This document shows positions 1-7,089 of a stretch of 12,067 bases of DNA, in pieces (position 1 is the first letter of the stretch; each line of letters begins with the position of its first letter). The DNA is from Deltaproteobacteria bacterium (GTDB lineage Bacteria > Desulfobacterota_C > Deferrisomatia > Deferrisomatales > JACRMM01). Under the pieces are notes generated by a model, which was not told the origin of the DNA, did not search any database, and saw nothing but the letters and a program-made list of their open reading frames with translations. Position numbers and translations under genes: made by a program. The stretch lies in contig JACRCS010000231.1 in assembly GCA_016218905.1 (NCBI GenBank), forward strand, positions 1 to 12,067, read 5' to 3'.

Positions 1-1
1 C

Positions 2-361
2 CGCGGCGAGGCGACGAGCGTCAGCAATGCGGCCATCCGCGCCCTGAAAGACCAGATCGCCCAGCGCCATCAGGAGCTCCTCCCCTACTACCAGCAGGGG
101 CAGCTCGGGATCACGGAGGACGGCTACCTGGAAGTGCGAGGCACCGCCGGCCTCCCCCTTCCCCAGGTCGCGGCGCTCAAGCGGCTCGTCGAGGCTGACA
201 ACGCCGCCCGCCGCCAGCTCTACCAGGAGGTCGGAAGGGCGCTGAATCTCAAGCCGGAACAGGTGCGGCAGGTGGAAGAGATCTTCGCCAAGGAGTGGAG
301 GGGAAAGGCGCAGGCCGGCTGGTGGGTCCAGGGCGACGGCGGGCGGTGGGCCAGAAAGTAA
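2..361 (+). CDS. YdbL/DUF1318 family protein, 3' part (start lies outside the window)
   Basis: The frame is open from base 2 to the TAA at 359-361 and gives 119 residues. It reads as the C-terminal part of the DUF1318 (YdbL) family: a GITEDGYLEVR stretch (about residues 35-45), then LVEADNAARRQLYQEVG, then a helix with PEQVRQVEEIF, and the closing GWWVQGDGGRW typical of the family. In other bacteria such proteins are exported or periplasmic and are often encoded beside YdbH and YnbE-like proteins involved in envelope (AsmA-like, phospholipid) homeostasis. That role is inherited from the family, not shown here. The signal peptide, if any, is before the window. An internal ATG at 134 is not a credible start because conserved family sequence lies upstream of it. 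The last third (245-308) has a degenerate copy at 7090-7153. The gene is convergent with the VOC gene across a palindromic element. Confidence 0.85.
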   Translation, partial: RGEATSVSNAAIRALKDQIAQRHQELLPYYQQGQLGITEDGYLEVRGTAGLPLPQVAALKRLVEADNAARRQLYQEVGRALNLKPEQVRQVEEIFAKEWRGKAQAGWWVQGDGGRWARK

Positions 362-365
362 GGCG

Positions 366-574
366 GGGGCCGCCCCATAAGCGCTCAAATAGGCAAAGCG
401 TTCATCCCGTAGGTTGGGTTGAGCGCAGCGAAACCCAACAGATACCTTCGAAGGACGGGCGGTCTCGTAGGTTTTTGGACAGCATCGTCGCCGGGCTGCA
501 TTGTTGGGTCTCGTTCCTCGACCCAACCTACGATTGGCTATCGCCTCATTTGAGCGCTTATGGGGGGCCGCCCC
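366..574. repeat. Nested palindromic repeat element between convergent genes
   Basis: The outer arms are a perfect 18-nt inverted repeat, CCCCATAAGCGCTCAAAT at 373-390 and its complement at 548-565, with GC-rich imperfect extensions on both sides. Inside is a second inverted pair: 408-440 (begins CGTAGGTTGGGTTGAGCG) and 502-532 (ends GACCCAACCTACG). Each inner arm is itself a palindrome (GTTGGGT... ...ACCCAAC), so the element can fold as a cruciform made of hairpins. A shorter CGTAGGTT copy lies at 466-473. I recall GTAGGTTGGGT/ACCCAACA palindromes as common intergenic repeats in many bacteria; this is from memory. It starts 4 nt after one stop codon and ends 18 nt before the other, so it could also act as a two-way terminator, although there is no clear T-run. 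It carries no gene. Confidence 0.85.
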
Positions 575-592
575 TCGTCCCGTGCGGCGACG

Positions 593-976
593 TCAAACGA
601 GTGGAACGGCGCGGCTGCAGAGTTGAATCGGAATCCCCCAAGGATCCCGGACCATCGCGATTCGGGAGCCATCGGCCAGCGTCTTGTCCTCGACCAATGT
701 TGCGCCCCCGGCGACCAGCCGGTCCCTCAGTTCCGACAGCCCTTCGACGGCGAGAGCGAAGTGGAAGCTCAAGGGGTGCTGGGAGGAGTAGTCCGGGACA
801 GGGGCAGCCGGGTTCGAATAGAGCTCTATCATCACTCTCCCCTCCCCGTCGGCGAGGAAGTGGACGTACGGGGTCTCATTGGAGGCACGGGCGACGCGCA
901 AGCCGCAGTGCTCGACGTACCACGCTGCTGTCGCTCTCGAATCTTTCACGTTCAATGCGAAGTGCTCGAACCTCAT
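593..976 (-). CDS. VOC superfamily protein (glyoxalase/bleomycin-resistance/dioxygenase fold)
   Basis: The 127-residue product shows the two beta-alpha-beta-beta-beta halves of the vicinal-oxygen-chelate fold. The first half starts MRFEHFALNVKDSRATAAWY and ends in VMIELY; the second starts FHFALAVEGLSELRDRL and ends in RDPWGIPIQL. Likely metal positions are His5, Glu51 and His72, with Gln118 where many members have Glu, so the metal site may be altered. Length is normal for a one-domain, dimeric cytosolic VOC protein. The substrate cannot be assigned. I chose the ATG at 976 because GGGAGGAG sits just upstream and the fold begins there. An in-frame ATG at 1003 overlaps the GAF gene stop as ATGA and would add nine residues; it lacks a good ribosome binding site. 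It is the last gene of the minus-strand cluster and is probably translated by coupling. Confidence 0.85.
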   Translation of the reverse strand: MRFEHFALNVKDSRATAAWYVEHCGLRVARASNETPYVHFLADGEGRVMIELYSNPAAPVPDYSSQHPLSFHFALAVEGLSELRDRLVAGGATLVEDKTLADGSRIAMVRDPWGIPIQLCSRAVPLV

Positions 977-999
977 CGGTCTCCTCCCGTGCTCCCTCG

Positions 1000-2076
1000 T
1001 CATACCATCGTGCGACTGATCTCCCGATCCAGCTCCCGCGCTCTCCTCAGCTGCGCCTCCATATAGGAGCGCTGGAGGTTCGCCGCGACCTCGGAGCCGA
1101 TCGCGGAGAGGACGCCGAGATCGTCATCGGAAAAGGGGTGCCCGTCCTTCTTGTTGTTGACATTGATGACGCCGATCACTTCGCCCTGCGCGACCAACGG
1201 CACGCTCAGCAGGGAGTTGGTCCGGTACTGGATCCCCGAGCTCCTCCGGGTCAAGTGAGTCTCTCGCTCAATATCCCGGATCATCAGAGGCTTGCCGGTC
1301 GCCGCCACCGAGCCGGCGATCCCGTCTCCCACCGCGACCTTTACCTTCTCAGGACGGATTTCCGTGAGGCCGAAGGCCCTCTTGATCCGGAGAAACTTCC
1401 TGTCCGGGTCGATGATCATGAGCGAGCACCGATCAACTCGCATCCGCCTCTCGATCAGGGTCATGATCTTGTCCAGGAGTTCCTCTTCGCTCTTCACCTG
1501 GCTGAGTTCATTGCTGACCGTGTAGAGGAGTTCCAGGGCTTCCGTCTTGCGCTCGAGGCGGTCCCGCTCGGAGATGATGCCCACGATAGGCACGATCGTG
1601 TCGAGGAGGGAGGCGATCACGGTCGAGGCAACGCATCCCGTTCGATCGGGGCAGCCCATCTCGAAGAGCATCAATCCGCGCAGGGTCGAGAACACGACGA
1701 GAGGAACGACGGCGACCGAAGCGGGGGCGAGGACGTGCTGCGCCTCGTCCGTCTCGAGGACGAGCTCCCTGTCGGCGATCCAGTAGGGCTCCGGACCACA
1801 GAGTTCTAGTAGCTCCTCTTCTCTGAGACAGAGGATGCTGCCCACGTGTCGGACGCTCGGGTCCGTGGTGGCCCTGCACCTGGGGCGTCCTCCGCCATCG
1901 AGGAGGAACAGGCTCACCACTTCCGCGCCCGCCACCCTGCGGAGCACCTCACAGAGCATCCTTTCAATCTTCTGGATCGAAGGCTCATTCCTGATCGCCA
2001 ACAGGATGGCCTGCAACTCCCCCAGTGGGTCCGTGCGGTCCGTCCTCGTTGCCTCGGTGGATTCGGTTGGATCCAT
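1000..2076 (-). CDS. Two-GAF-domain sensor protein without output domain
   Basis: The 358-residue cytosolic protein has a diverged GAF-like domain at about 33-170, a helical linker at 165-192 (ISERDRLERKTEALELLYTVSNEL) and a canonical GAF domain at about 195-340. The second shows the family signatures VGDGIAGSVAATGKPLMIRDI, the Y.TNSLLSVPLV strand, GVINVNNK and FSDDDLGVLSAIGSEVAANL. It ends in a short charged helix. No kinase, GGDEF, HD or DNA-binding domain follows, so it probably acts through partners or as a ligand- or redox-sensing adaptor. Start: ATG at 2076 with GGAGAGG 4 nt upstream. It begins 14 nt after the AEC permease stop, and its stop overlaps a possible VOC start (ATGA at 1000-1003). 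The operon position is clear; the ligand is unknown. Confidence 0.9.
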   Translation of the reverse strand: MDPTESTEATRTDRTDPLGELQAILLAIRNEPSIQKIERMLCEVLRRVAGAEVVSLFLLDGGGRPRCRATTDPSVRHVGSILCLREEELLELCGPEPYWIADRELVLETDEAQHVLAPASVAVVPLVVFSTLRGLMLFEMGCPDRTGCVASTVIASLLDTIVPIVGIISERDRLERKTEALELLYTVSNELSQVKSEEELLDKIMTLIERRMRVDRCSLMIIDPDRKFLRIKRAFGLTEIRPEKVKVAVGDGIAGSVAATGKPLMIRDIERETHLTRRSSGIQYRTNSLLSVPLVAQGEVIGVINVNNKKDGHPFSDDDLGVLSAIGSEVAANLQRSYMEAQLRRARELDREISRTMV

Positions 2077-2090
2077 GGAGCCTCTCCTCG

Positions 2091-3053
2091 TCAGGGAGCG
2101 TAGACGTACGCGAACGAAAGCCTCAAGACGAGCGGGATCGTGACCACGCCCGCCAGGGTGCCTATCAAGACCATCGAGGCTGCCTTCTCGGGGCAGTTCT
2201 CAAACTTCTCGTTCAGCAGGTAGCTGGCGATGGGCGCGGGCATGGCGGCCATGAGGATGATGATGGCCTCGGTCGTCCTCGCGTCTACGTGAGCCGCCGT
2301 GCGCAGGCCCTCGAGCGGTACCCAGCCCAAGTGCCGGTAGAGAAAGACAAGGCCGAAGGCCATGGCGGGGCCGAGCAGGACCCTGAGTCCCGCGCCCACC
2401 AGGCCGTCTCTCAGGTCGGAGATCTTCGTTCGGTTCAGGGAATACCCCAGGCTGATGATCAAGAGCGGAACGGACCCCTTGCCGATCTCCTCGATCCCGG
2501 TGCTCACGAGCCCGAGAAAGCTCTGCAGTCCCTCCGGCAGCGGGACGGAAATGTTCGCGACGATCATGCCCAGGACGGCTGCATACAGGAAGGGGATTTT
2601 GAAGAACTGCCTCAGGTCCGTCTTGGAGCTGACGAGGAAAACCCCCAATGAGTAGAGAATCATGACATTCACGAGGTGAAACAGGATTGCCTTTGAGAGC
2701 CCGAGATTCCCGTAAAGAAACAGTGCCATGGGAAGCGCAATATTTCCGGTATTCATGAAAATCACAGGTAGATAGAATCCCTTTTCCTCGACAGACACTG
2801 CTTTCTTGTAGAACATGACTATGATCGCCATCACCAGGATCAATACGAAAGAAGAGCCCCCAAGGAGCAGTAGCTCGTTGACCTGAAAAGGCCTTTTGGC
2901 GATCGAAGCGAATACCAGGCAGGGAGAGAAAAGATAATATATGAGGTTGGCCACGCTCTTGACGTGCAGTTCCTTGTCCACCCTCGAGTAGACGTAGCCG
3001 AGGAGAGCGATGGCGAACGACGGAAATACGGCCGACCAGATCTTGAATTCCAT
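2091..3053 (-). CDS. AEC family permease (auxin efflux carrier-like transporter)
   Basis: The 320-residue polytopic inner-membrane protein has about ten hydrophobic segments in two five-helix halves. Family marks are the early FSPCLVFASIAK segment, NTGNIALPMALFLYG (101-115) after the third or fourth helix, GKGSVPLLIISLGYSL in the middle and MAAMPAPIASYLLNEKF near the C-terminus, all typical of the AEC (Mem_trans) family. Bacterial members move small organic anions such as malate or malonate, but the substrate cannot be read here. Start: ATG at 3053, with TAAGGA about 10 nt upstream. It follows the binding-protein gene by 39 nt, an unusual pairing because AEC carriers need no binding protein. 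The stretch at about 2690-2960 (the N-terminal half) is visibly richer in A and T than its neighbours, which may reflect hydrophobic codons or a different origin. Confidence 0.93.
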   Translation of the reverse strand: MEFKIWSAVFPSFAIALLGYVYSRVDKELHVKSVANLIYYLFSPCLVFASIAKRPFQVNELLLLGGSSFVLILVMAIIVMFYKKAVSVEEKGFYLPVIFMNTGNIALPMALFLYGNLGLSKAILFHLVNVMILYSLGVFLVSSKTDLRQFFKIPFLYAAVLGMIVANISVPLPEGLQSFLGLVSTGIEEIGKGSVPLLIISLGYSLNRTKISDLRDGLVGAGLRVLLGPAMAFGLVFLYRHLGWVPLEGLRTAAHVDARTTEAIIILMAAMPAPIASYLLNEKFENCPEKAASMVLIGTLAGVVTIPLVLRLSFAYVYAP

Positions 3054-3092
3054 GGTCTGAATTTCCTTAGTCGTATCCTCAGTGGGGTCCGG

Positions 3093-4058
3093 TCAGTTCT
3101 GTCCCACGAACGTGCCGCTGGCGACAATCTCCTCGGGAAGCTTCAAACCGAGTTCTCGTAGGGTCTTCCGGTTGATGAGGACGGTCTGCATGGCGAGCGG
3201 GAGGCGAGAAGCAGGAATGTCCGCCGGTGCCGTTCCGCTCAGTACCGCCTGCGCCATCTTCGCCAGCCCCTTGCCCACCGTGTAATAGTTCGCGACGATG
3301 CCGATGATGGCTCCGTTCTTAACGAGCTCCTCCACAGCCCCGTAGGTCGGGACCCGCTTCTTCGTCAGGGCGGGCAGGATCTGCTTCGATTGAGAGATGA
3401 CGAGGCTGTCCGAAGGGAGGTAGACGAAGTCGATCTTCTGGGCGAGCAGGGCTTCCACGGCTGCCTCTGGGCTTCCGCCGGGCTTGAGAGGCGCTGTCAC
3501 GAGCTCGACGCCCCTCTCGTGGACGGCTGCGCTCACCTCTTCATAGGCGATCCTGGCGTTCTCTTCGGCAGGGTTGTAGATCATTCCGACCCTGCGGACG
3601 GTAGCCAGGCGAAGAATGAAGTCCACCTGCCCTTTGGCGGGGAACGTATGGCTGATTCCAGTGACGTTCTTGCCGGGGGAGTCCCAGCTATCTATGATCT
3701 TTGCTTTGACCGGACTGGCTACAATGCCGAAGAGGATCGGCGTTTTATGAAATCTTTGTGCTACGACTTGCGTGGCAGTTGTACCGAATGTATAGACGAA
3801 TTTGAAAGATCTCTCGTCCTGGGTTTCAATGAAGTGTTCCAGACGTTGCTTGTTCTGTGCCGCATCGAACTCCGTGATCTCAAGATTGAGGCCCGCCGCC
3901 TTCAACCCGTCCTTCAGTCCCTTCTCGCAGGGGGTTTCTCCTCTCCAGTAGATGAAGAGGGCTTTCTCGGTCGTCGCGGCCGCGGACCCGGTGGGGGTTC
4001 CGAAGAGGAGCGCGAACAGGAGGAGGCGAGCAGCCGCCACAAAGTGAGTTCGAAGCAT
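3093..4058 (-). CDS. ABC transporter substrate-binding protein, ABC_sub_bind (TrpX-like) family
   Basis: The product (321 residues) starts with a Sec signal peptide (MLRTHF... LLLFALLFGTPTGSAAA, no lipobox cysteine), so it should be periplasmic. The mature part is a two-lobe binding protein of the ABC_sub_bind family: FVYTFGTTATQVVAQ, TPILFGIVASPVKAK, GKNVTGISH, RVGMIYNPAEENAR, the IDFVYLPSDSLV strand, KKRVPTYGAVEELVKNGAI and the closing P..MQTVLINRKTLRELGLKLP. Members with known cargo bind aromatic amino acids or related compounds; the ligand here is open. I chose ATG 4058 because GAGGG lies 6 nt upstream; an ATG at 4064 sits directly on that site, and the longer frame reaching 4211 runs into a mobile element. 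No ABC permease or ATPase gene is next to it. The partners in the cluster are an AEC permease, a GAF protein and an upstream chemoreceptor. Confidence 0.92.
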   Translation of the reverse strand: MLRTHFVAAARLLLFALLFGTPTGSAAATTEKALFIYWRGETPCEKGLKDGLKAAGLNLEITEFDAAQNKQRLEHFIETQDERSFKFVYTFGTTATQVVAQRFHKTPILFGIVASPVKAKIIDSWDSPGKNVTGISHTFPAKGQVDFILRLATVRRVGMIYNPAEENARIAYEEVSAAVHERGVELVTAPLKPGGSPEAAVEALLAQKIDFVYLPSDSLVISQSKQILPALTKKRVPTYGAVEELVKNGAIIGIVANYYTVGKGLAKMAQAVLSGTAPADIPASRLPLAMQTVLINRKTLRELGLKLPEEIVASGTFVGQN

Positions 4059-4093
4059 TGTCATCCCTCGCCGGTTAGTTCTCGTTTGGTGGC

Positions 4094-4213
4094 TAGTGTC
4101 CCGTCCGGAAAGTTCCTCGCCGCTATCCAGCCCCTGCGTGTGGCCGAACGGCGCTGATTCGCCGCCGTTCGTCCTGCTGTTCGTTATGCGCGAACTAATC
4201 GCACGTGACACTA
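4094..4213. mobile_element. MITE-like element, probably IS630/Tc1-type, with TA target duplication
   Basis: The ends form terminal inverted repeats: CTAGTGTCCCGTCCG inward from 4093 and CTAGTGTCACGTGCG inward from 4214 on the other strand, with AGTTC matching again further in (about 16 of the first 22 positions agree). Both ends sit in CTAG, and duplication of the central TA is the mark of IS630/Tc1-type insertion. The element is about 120 bp and too short for a transposase, so it would be moved in trans. Inside is a 9-bp hairpin, CGAACGGCG at 4145-4153 with CGCCGTTCG at 4163-4171. The right end supplies or preserves the TAG stop of the chemoreceptor gene (4213-4211). It separates that gene from the binding-protein gene by most of their 152-nt gap. 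Confidence 0.75.
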
Positions 4214-6667
4214 GAGAACGAATCTTTCGATCAGAAGCCGCATGTCCTTGCCCGCGCGGTCGAGGTCCCGCGACGCGTCGGCCAGGAGTTCGGCGACTTG
4301 CAGGTTGTGGGAGGAAACGTCCCGGACTCCTGCGAGCTGCAGAGCCACGGCCTCGCTGCTCTGCCGCTGTTCGACGGTCATCTGCGCAACGCCCTGCGTC
4401 GTCCGGTCCATTTGCGCCATGGTCTCCACCATCTCGGAAATCCCCAGAGCCTGCTCATCGGTCGCTCCTGAAACCTGCACGGCCATTTGCATGGTGATCG
4501 CTGCGGCGTCGCTGATGCGGGTGCTCGCCTCGGACTGTTCGCGGGTCGCTTCCTTGAGCTGGTCGGTCGTTCGCTCCAGGGTGGCCACCGAGCCGACTAC
4601 GGACGCTGCAAAGTCCCTCTGGGATCCGCAGATGCCGGAAACCTTCCCGAGGAGATCGGCCGACTGCCGAATGCCTCCAACCATGCTCGCGATCGCCGTT
4701 CCCGCCTTTTCGGACAGCGCGCTGCTCTCCGACGCCTCTCGCAGCGTGGCCTGGGCGAGTGTCGCGGCAGCAACCATCTCCTCCGTGATGGCCTCGATCA
4801 CGGATTGGATCTCGCCCGTCGCGCTCTTCGACTTGGCTGCCAGGTCGCGAACGTTGTTCGCAACGATCCCGAACGCAGTGCCCTGCGCCCCTGCCTGGGC
4901 GGCGATGATGGATGCGTTCAGGGCCAGAAGGCTCGTCTGGGCGGCGATGTCCTCCATGATCTTGAACATGCCGCGGATGTCGGCCGAACGCTCATGGAGC
5001 TTGCCTATGGCGTTGTTGCTCGACTGGATCACGCCGTTCATCTTCTTCATCGCGAGGGCCGTCCGGCGGACGGCATCCATTCCCTCGTTCCCCTCCCGGA
5101 CGTTGCGTTCGGCGATTTCCTGCGCCTCGGAGGCACTGGAGGCGATGCGTTCGACCCCGGCCGCGATCTGCGCAACGGCGGCCCGGACTTCCTTGACGCC
5201 GGTCGTTTGCCTGTCGGCCATGGCGTCTACTTCTCGAACCGATCTGGCGAGCTCTTCGATCGACCGGGACGAGGTTTCGGCCGCGCCCTTGAGCTGGACG
5301 GAGCCGGCGGTCATTTGCTGGACCGCGGACCCGATATGCGCCATCTGGCCGGAGGCCTCCTCCACACTGGCCGCGAGCTCCTCGGAGCTCTCCGCCACCT
5401 CCCCGACCGAGTCGACGATGGCGCGCATCGTGTGGAGCGTCTGATCGACCGCGGTGAGTTGACTGCCGGATCCCGACGTGACCTGAGCGGAAATCGAACC
5501 GACCAGCGCAGACCCGCGGGTGACCTGGACCGACGAGTCCGTGATCCCGCTCAGGAGCGAGCGAAGGTTCCCCACCGTCTTTCCCATGGCCCTTGCGAGC
5601 TCCCCGAGTTCGTCGTCCGCGTAGGATTTCGGAGACCAGGTCAGGTCGCCCTCGGCGACCCGTTCGAGGGCGGCGACGAGTCTTCGGATGGGGGCGATCA
5701 TCGAGGAGCTGATCACGAGCCACGTTAGCCCGATGGCGATTGAGACCATGACGATGGAGACGAGGACCACTCGAGCTTGAATCCGGCGCGAGACGGAGAG
5801 GACGGAAGAGAGCCTCTCCGAAACGACCAGCCGCCACCCCGTCCCTTTCCACCCGCCCGAACCCTCGGACACGGCGAAGCCGCTGACGACCTTTGTCCCC
5901 TCGGGATCGGCCTCCAGGAGCCCACCCGAGCGGAGCCGAACCGAAGCGGATGGAAGCCCGCTCTGTGCGAAGTTGCGGCGGAATTCCCCGCTCTTGAGGG
6001 CTTTCGCCGAGGCTGCGAGGAGAGTTCCCTGCCCGTCGAGCAGGAGATAACCGGTGTCGCTCCGAGATGCGTCCACCGAGTACCGGTTCCAAAGACCTCG
6101 GGTCAGTTCGGTCCAGCGATAATGGACGACCAGGAACCCGAGGCCGAAGCCCGCACGTACCGGGGCGGAGATCGTATAGACGTATTGCTTCAGGCGCTCG
6201 TCGTAAGCAACGCGTCCGAAGGGACCGGCGTTTCCGTCGAGGAAGTTCCGATCGAGTCCCGAGGGGCGTCCCGCGCGCTCGGAATGATTGGAGCTCCTGA
6301 CCTTGAGAGAAGTATCCAGCAGATCGATGGCGAGGACCTGGCGGTTCTTGGCCGCGAGCGCCGCGCAGAGGGCGTCGGCTTCCTCGTAACTGTCGTACTG
6401 GAGCGCGGCGACGAAAGCCTGCATACCGGCCCACATCCTAACGGTGGAGATCTGTTCCGCGATCGTGCGGTCGAGATGATGGATTCCCTCTCGGGCAACC
6501 CAGACGAGCCGCTCCTTGGCTTTCTCCACCGTGTGACCCTTGAAGATGCGCAGGGCGGAGAGGGAGACCGATAGCGTGGCGGCCAAGATGAGGAGTGAGA
6601 TCGAACAGAGCAGCTTGGCTTTCAGCGAGAGGCCGCCGAGGATCCCCAACTTTGATCTTTCCGTCAT
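4211..6667 (-). CDS. Methyl-accepting chemotaxis protein (Cache-HAMP-MA)
   Basis: This 818-residue transmembrane chemoreceptor has TM1 at about 18-41, a periplasmic ligand domain of about 255 residues that looks like a double Cache, TM2 at about 300-324 (VLVSIVMVSIAIGLTWLVI), HAMP at about 325-376 and a long MA signalling coiled coil to about 800. The hairpin tip (about 571-610) reads EDIAAQTSLLALNASIIAAQ followed by AGAQGTAFGIVANNVRDLA; several charged residues usual at the CheA/CheW contact are missing (see findings). No CheR-binding pentapeptide is at the C-terminus (RLLIERFVL). Start: ATG at 6667, with GGAGG 6 nt upstream; a GTG at 6673 touches that site and is less likely. The TAG stop lies in the end of a MITE. 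Downstream on the same strand is a periplasmic binding protein, which could deliver ligand to this receptor; that is inference. Confidence 0.97.
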   Translation of the reverse strand: MTERSKLGILGGLSLKAKLLCSISLLILAATLSVSLSALRIFKGHTVEKAKERLVWVAREGIHHLDRTIAEQISTVRMWAGMQAFVAALQYDSYEEADALCAALAAKNRQVLAIDLLDTSLKVRSSNHSERAGRPSGLDRNFLDGNAGPFGRVAYDERLKQYVYTISAPVRAGFGLGFLVVHYRWTELTRGLWNRYSVDASRSDTGYLLLDGQGTLLAASAKALKSGEFRRNFAQSGLPSASVRLRSGGLLEADPEGTKVVSGFAVSEGSGGWKGTGWRLVVSERLSSVLSVSRRIQARVVLVSIVMVSIAIGLTWLVISSSMIAPIRRLVAALERVAEGDLTWSPKSYADDELGELARAMGKTVGNLRSLLSGITDSSVQVTRGSALVGSISAQVTSGSGSQLTAVDQTLHTMRAIVDSVGEVAESSEELAASVEEASGQMAHIGSAVQQMTAGSVQLKGAAETSSRSIEELARSVREVDAMADRQTTGVKEVRAAVAQIAAGVERIASSASEAQEIAERNVREGNEGMDAVRRTALAMKKMNGVIQSSNNAIGKLHERSADIRGMFKIMEDIAAQTSLLALNASIIAAQAGAQGTAFGIVANNVRDLAAKSKSATGEIQSVIEAITEEMVAAATLAQATLREASESSALSEKAGTAIASMVGGIRQSADLLGKVSGICGSQRDFAASVVGSVATLERTTDQLKEATREQSEASTRISDAAAITMQMAVQVSGATDEQALGISEMVETMAQMDRTTQGVAQMTVEQRQSSEAVALQLAGVRDVSSHNLQVAELLADASRDLDRAGKDMRLLIERFVL

Positions 6668-6759
6668 CCCCACCCTCCGCCTGCGCAGGGGAGCCCCCCG
6701 GTCCGGCTTTGCTCAGACTCGGAACTGTCGCACGCCGGAGTCGGCGCGGCCGCTGCACG

Positions 6760-6792
6760 GGCCGAGCTTCCCGAAAAGTCCCGGGCTCGGCC
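6760..6792 (-). repeat. Perfect 8-bp inverted repeat in the presumed chemoreceptor 5' leader
   Basis: GGCCGAGC at 6760-6767 pairs with GCTCGGCC at 6785-6792 across a 17-nt loop that contains a further CCCG/CGGG pairing. On the plus strand a T6 run (6802-6807) follows after 9 nt, which is too far for a normal intrinsic terminator. On the minus strand it would be a hairpin in the leader RNA of the chemoreceptor, about 95 nt before its start codon. Function is unknown. Confidence 0.45.
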
Positions 6793-7035
6793 GATGCGCA
6801 CTTTTTTCCTCTAGTGGTATGCCAAATGATGTTTCACGACGTTACGGCGGGCTTTTCGGCAGCGTTAACCTCTTCCATGAGGAAAAAACCTTCATGGCGG
6901 ATGGCGAGGAGGAGCGTCGCAGACAAGCCTCCGACGAACGGAGAGAGACGTGAGGGAGCGTTCGGCTGTCGTACTGCCGGTGGGCGGCCTCGCGAATTTC
7001 TTTCGGAGCCTCAGTGGCTCGGACGGAAAGACTGG

Positions 7036-7066
7036 CTCTCGCAGAGGCGCAGAGGGCGCAGAGAAA
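7036..7066. repeat. Short GCAGAG tandem repeat cluster
   Basis: Three GCAGAG units at 7041, 7049 and 7058 are spaced 8 and 9 nt apart, in the form CGCAGAGGCGCAGAGGGCGC followed by AGAGAAAG. From memory, very similar strings (and the GCAAAG version) recur in intergenic DNA of many unrelated bacteria. Here it lies downstream of the Fe-S gene and just before the DUF1318-like relic. Confidence 0.6.
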
Positions 7067-7089
7067 GACAAAACCCCCCGTCTCGTCGG

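Noticed and set aside
295..1809. Long plus-strand frame of 504 codons over the palindrome and the VOC and GAF genes
   Set aside because: It is antisense to two well-supported genes and its translation is Arg/Pro/Ser-rich and unlike a protein family; a GC-rich shadow frame.
4059..4211. N-terminal extension of the binding protein up to 4211
   Set aside because: It runs through the MITE and adds about 50 non-conserved residues before a clear signal peptide; GAGGG placed 6 nt before ATG 4058 supports the shorter form.
4242..5728. Long plus-strand frames opposite the chemoreceptor gene
   Set aside because: Antisense shadows of a clear methyl-accepting chemotaxis protein; no own ribosome binding sites or family features.
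6680..6800. Possible cyclic-di-GMP (GEMM-I) riboswitch before the chemoreceptor, because GAGCAAAGCCGG on the minus strand recalls the GACGCAAAGCC core
   Set aside because: The matching GGUAGC...GGGUUACC half and the AGGGCAAACC segment are absent, so the resemblance is only one short motif.
6810..6840. Sigma-54-like TTGGCATACC on the minus strand as a chemoreceptor promoter
   Set aside because: The required GC of the -12 element is not at the right spacing.
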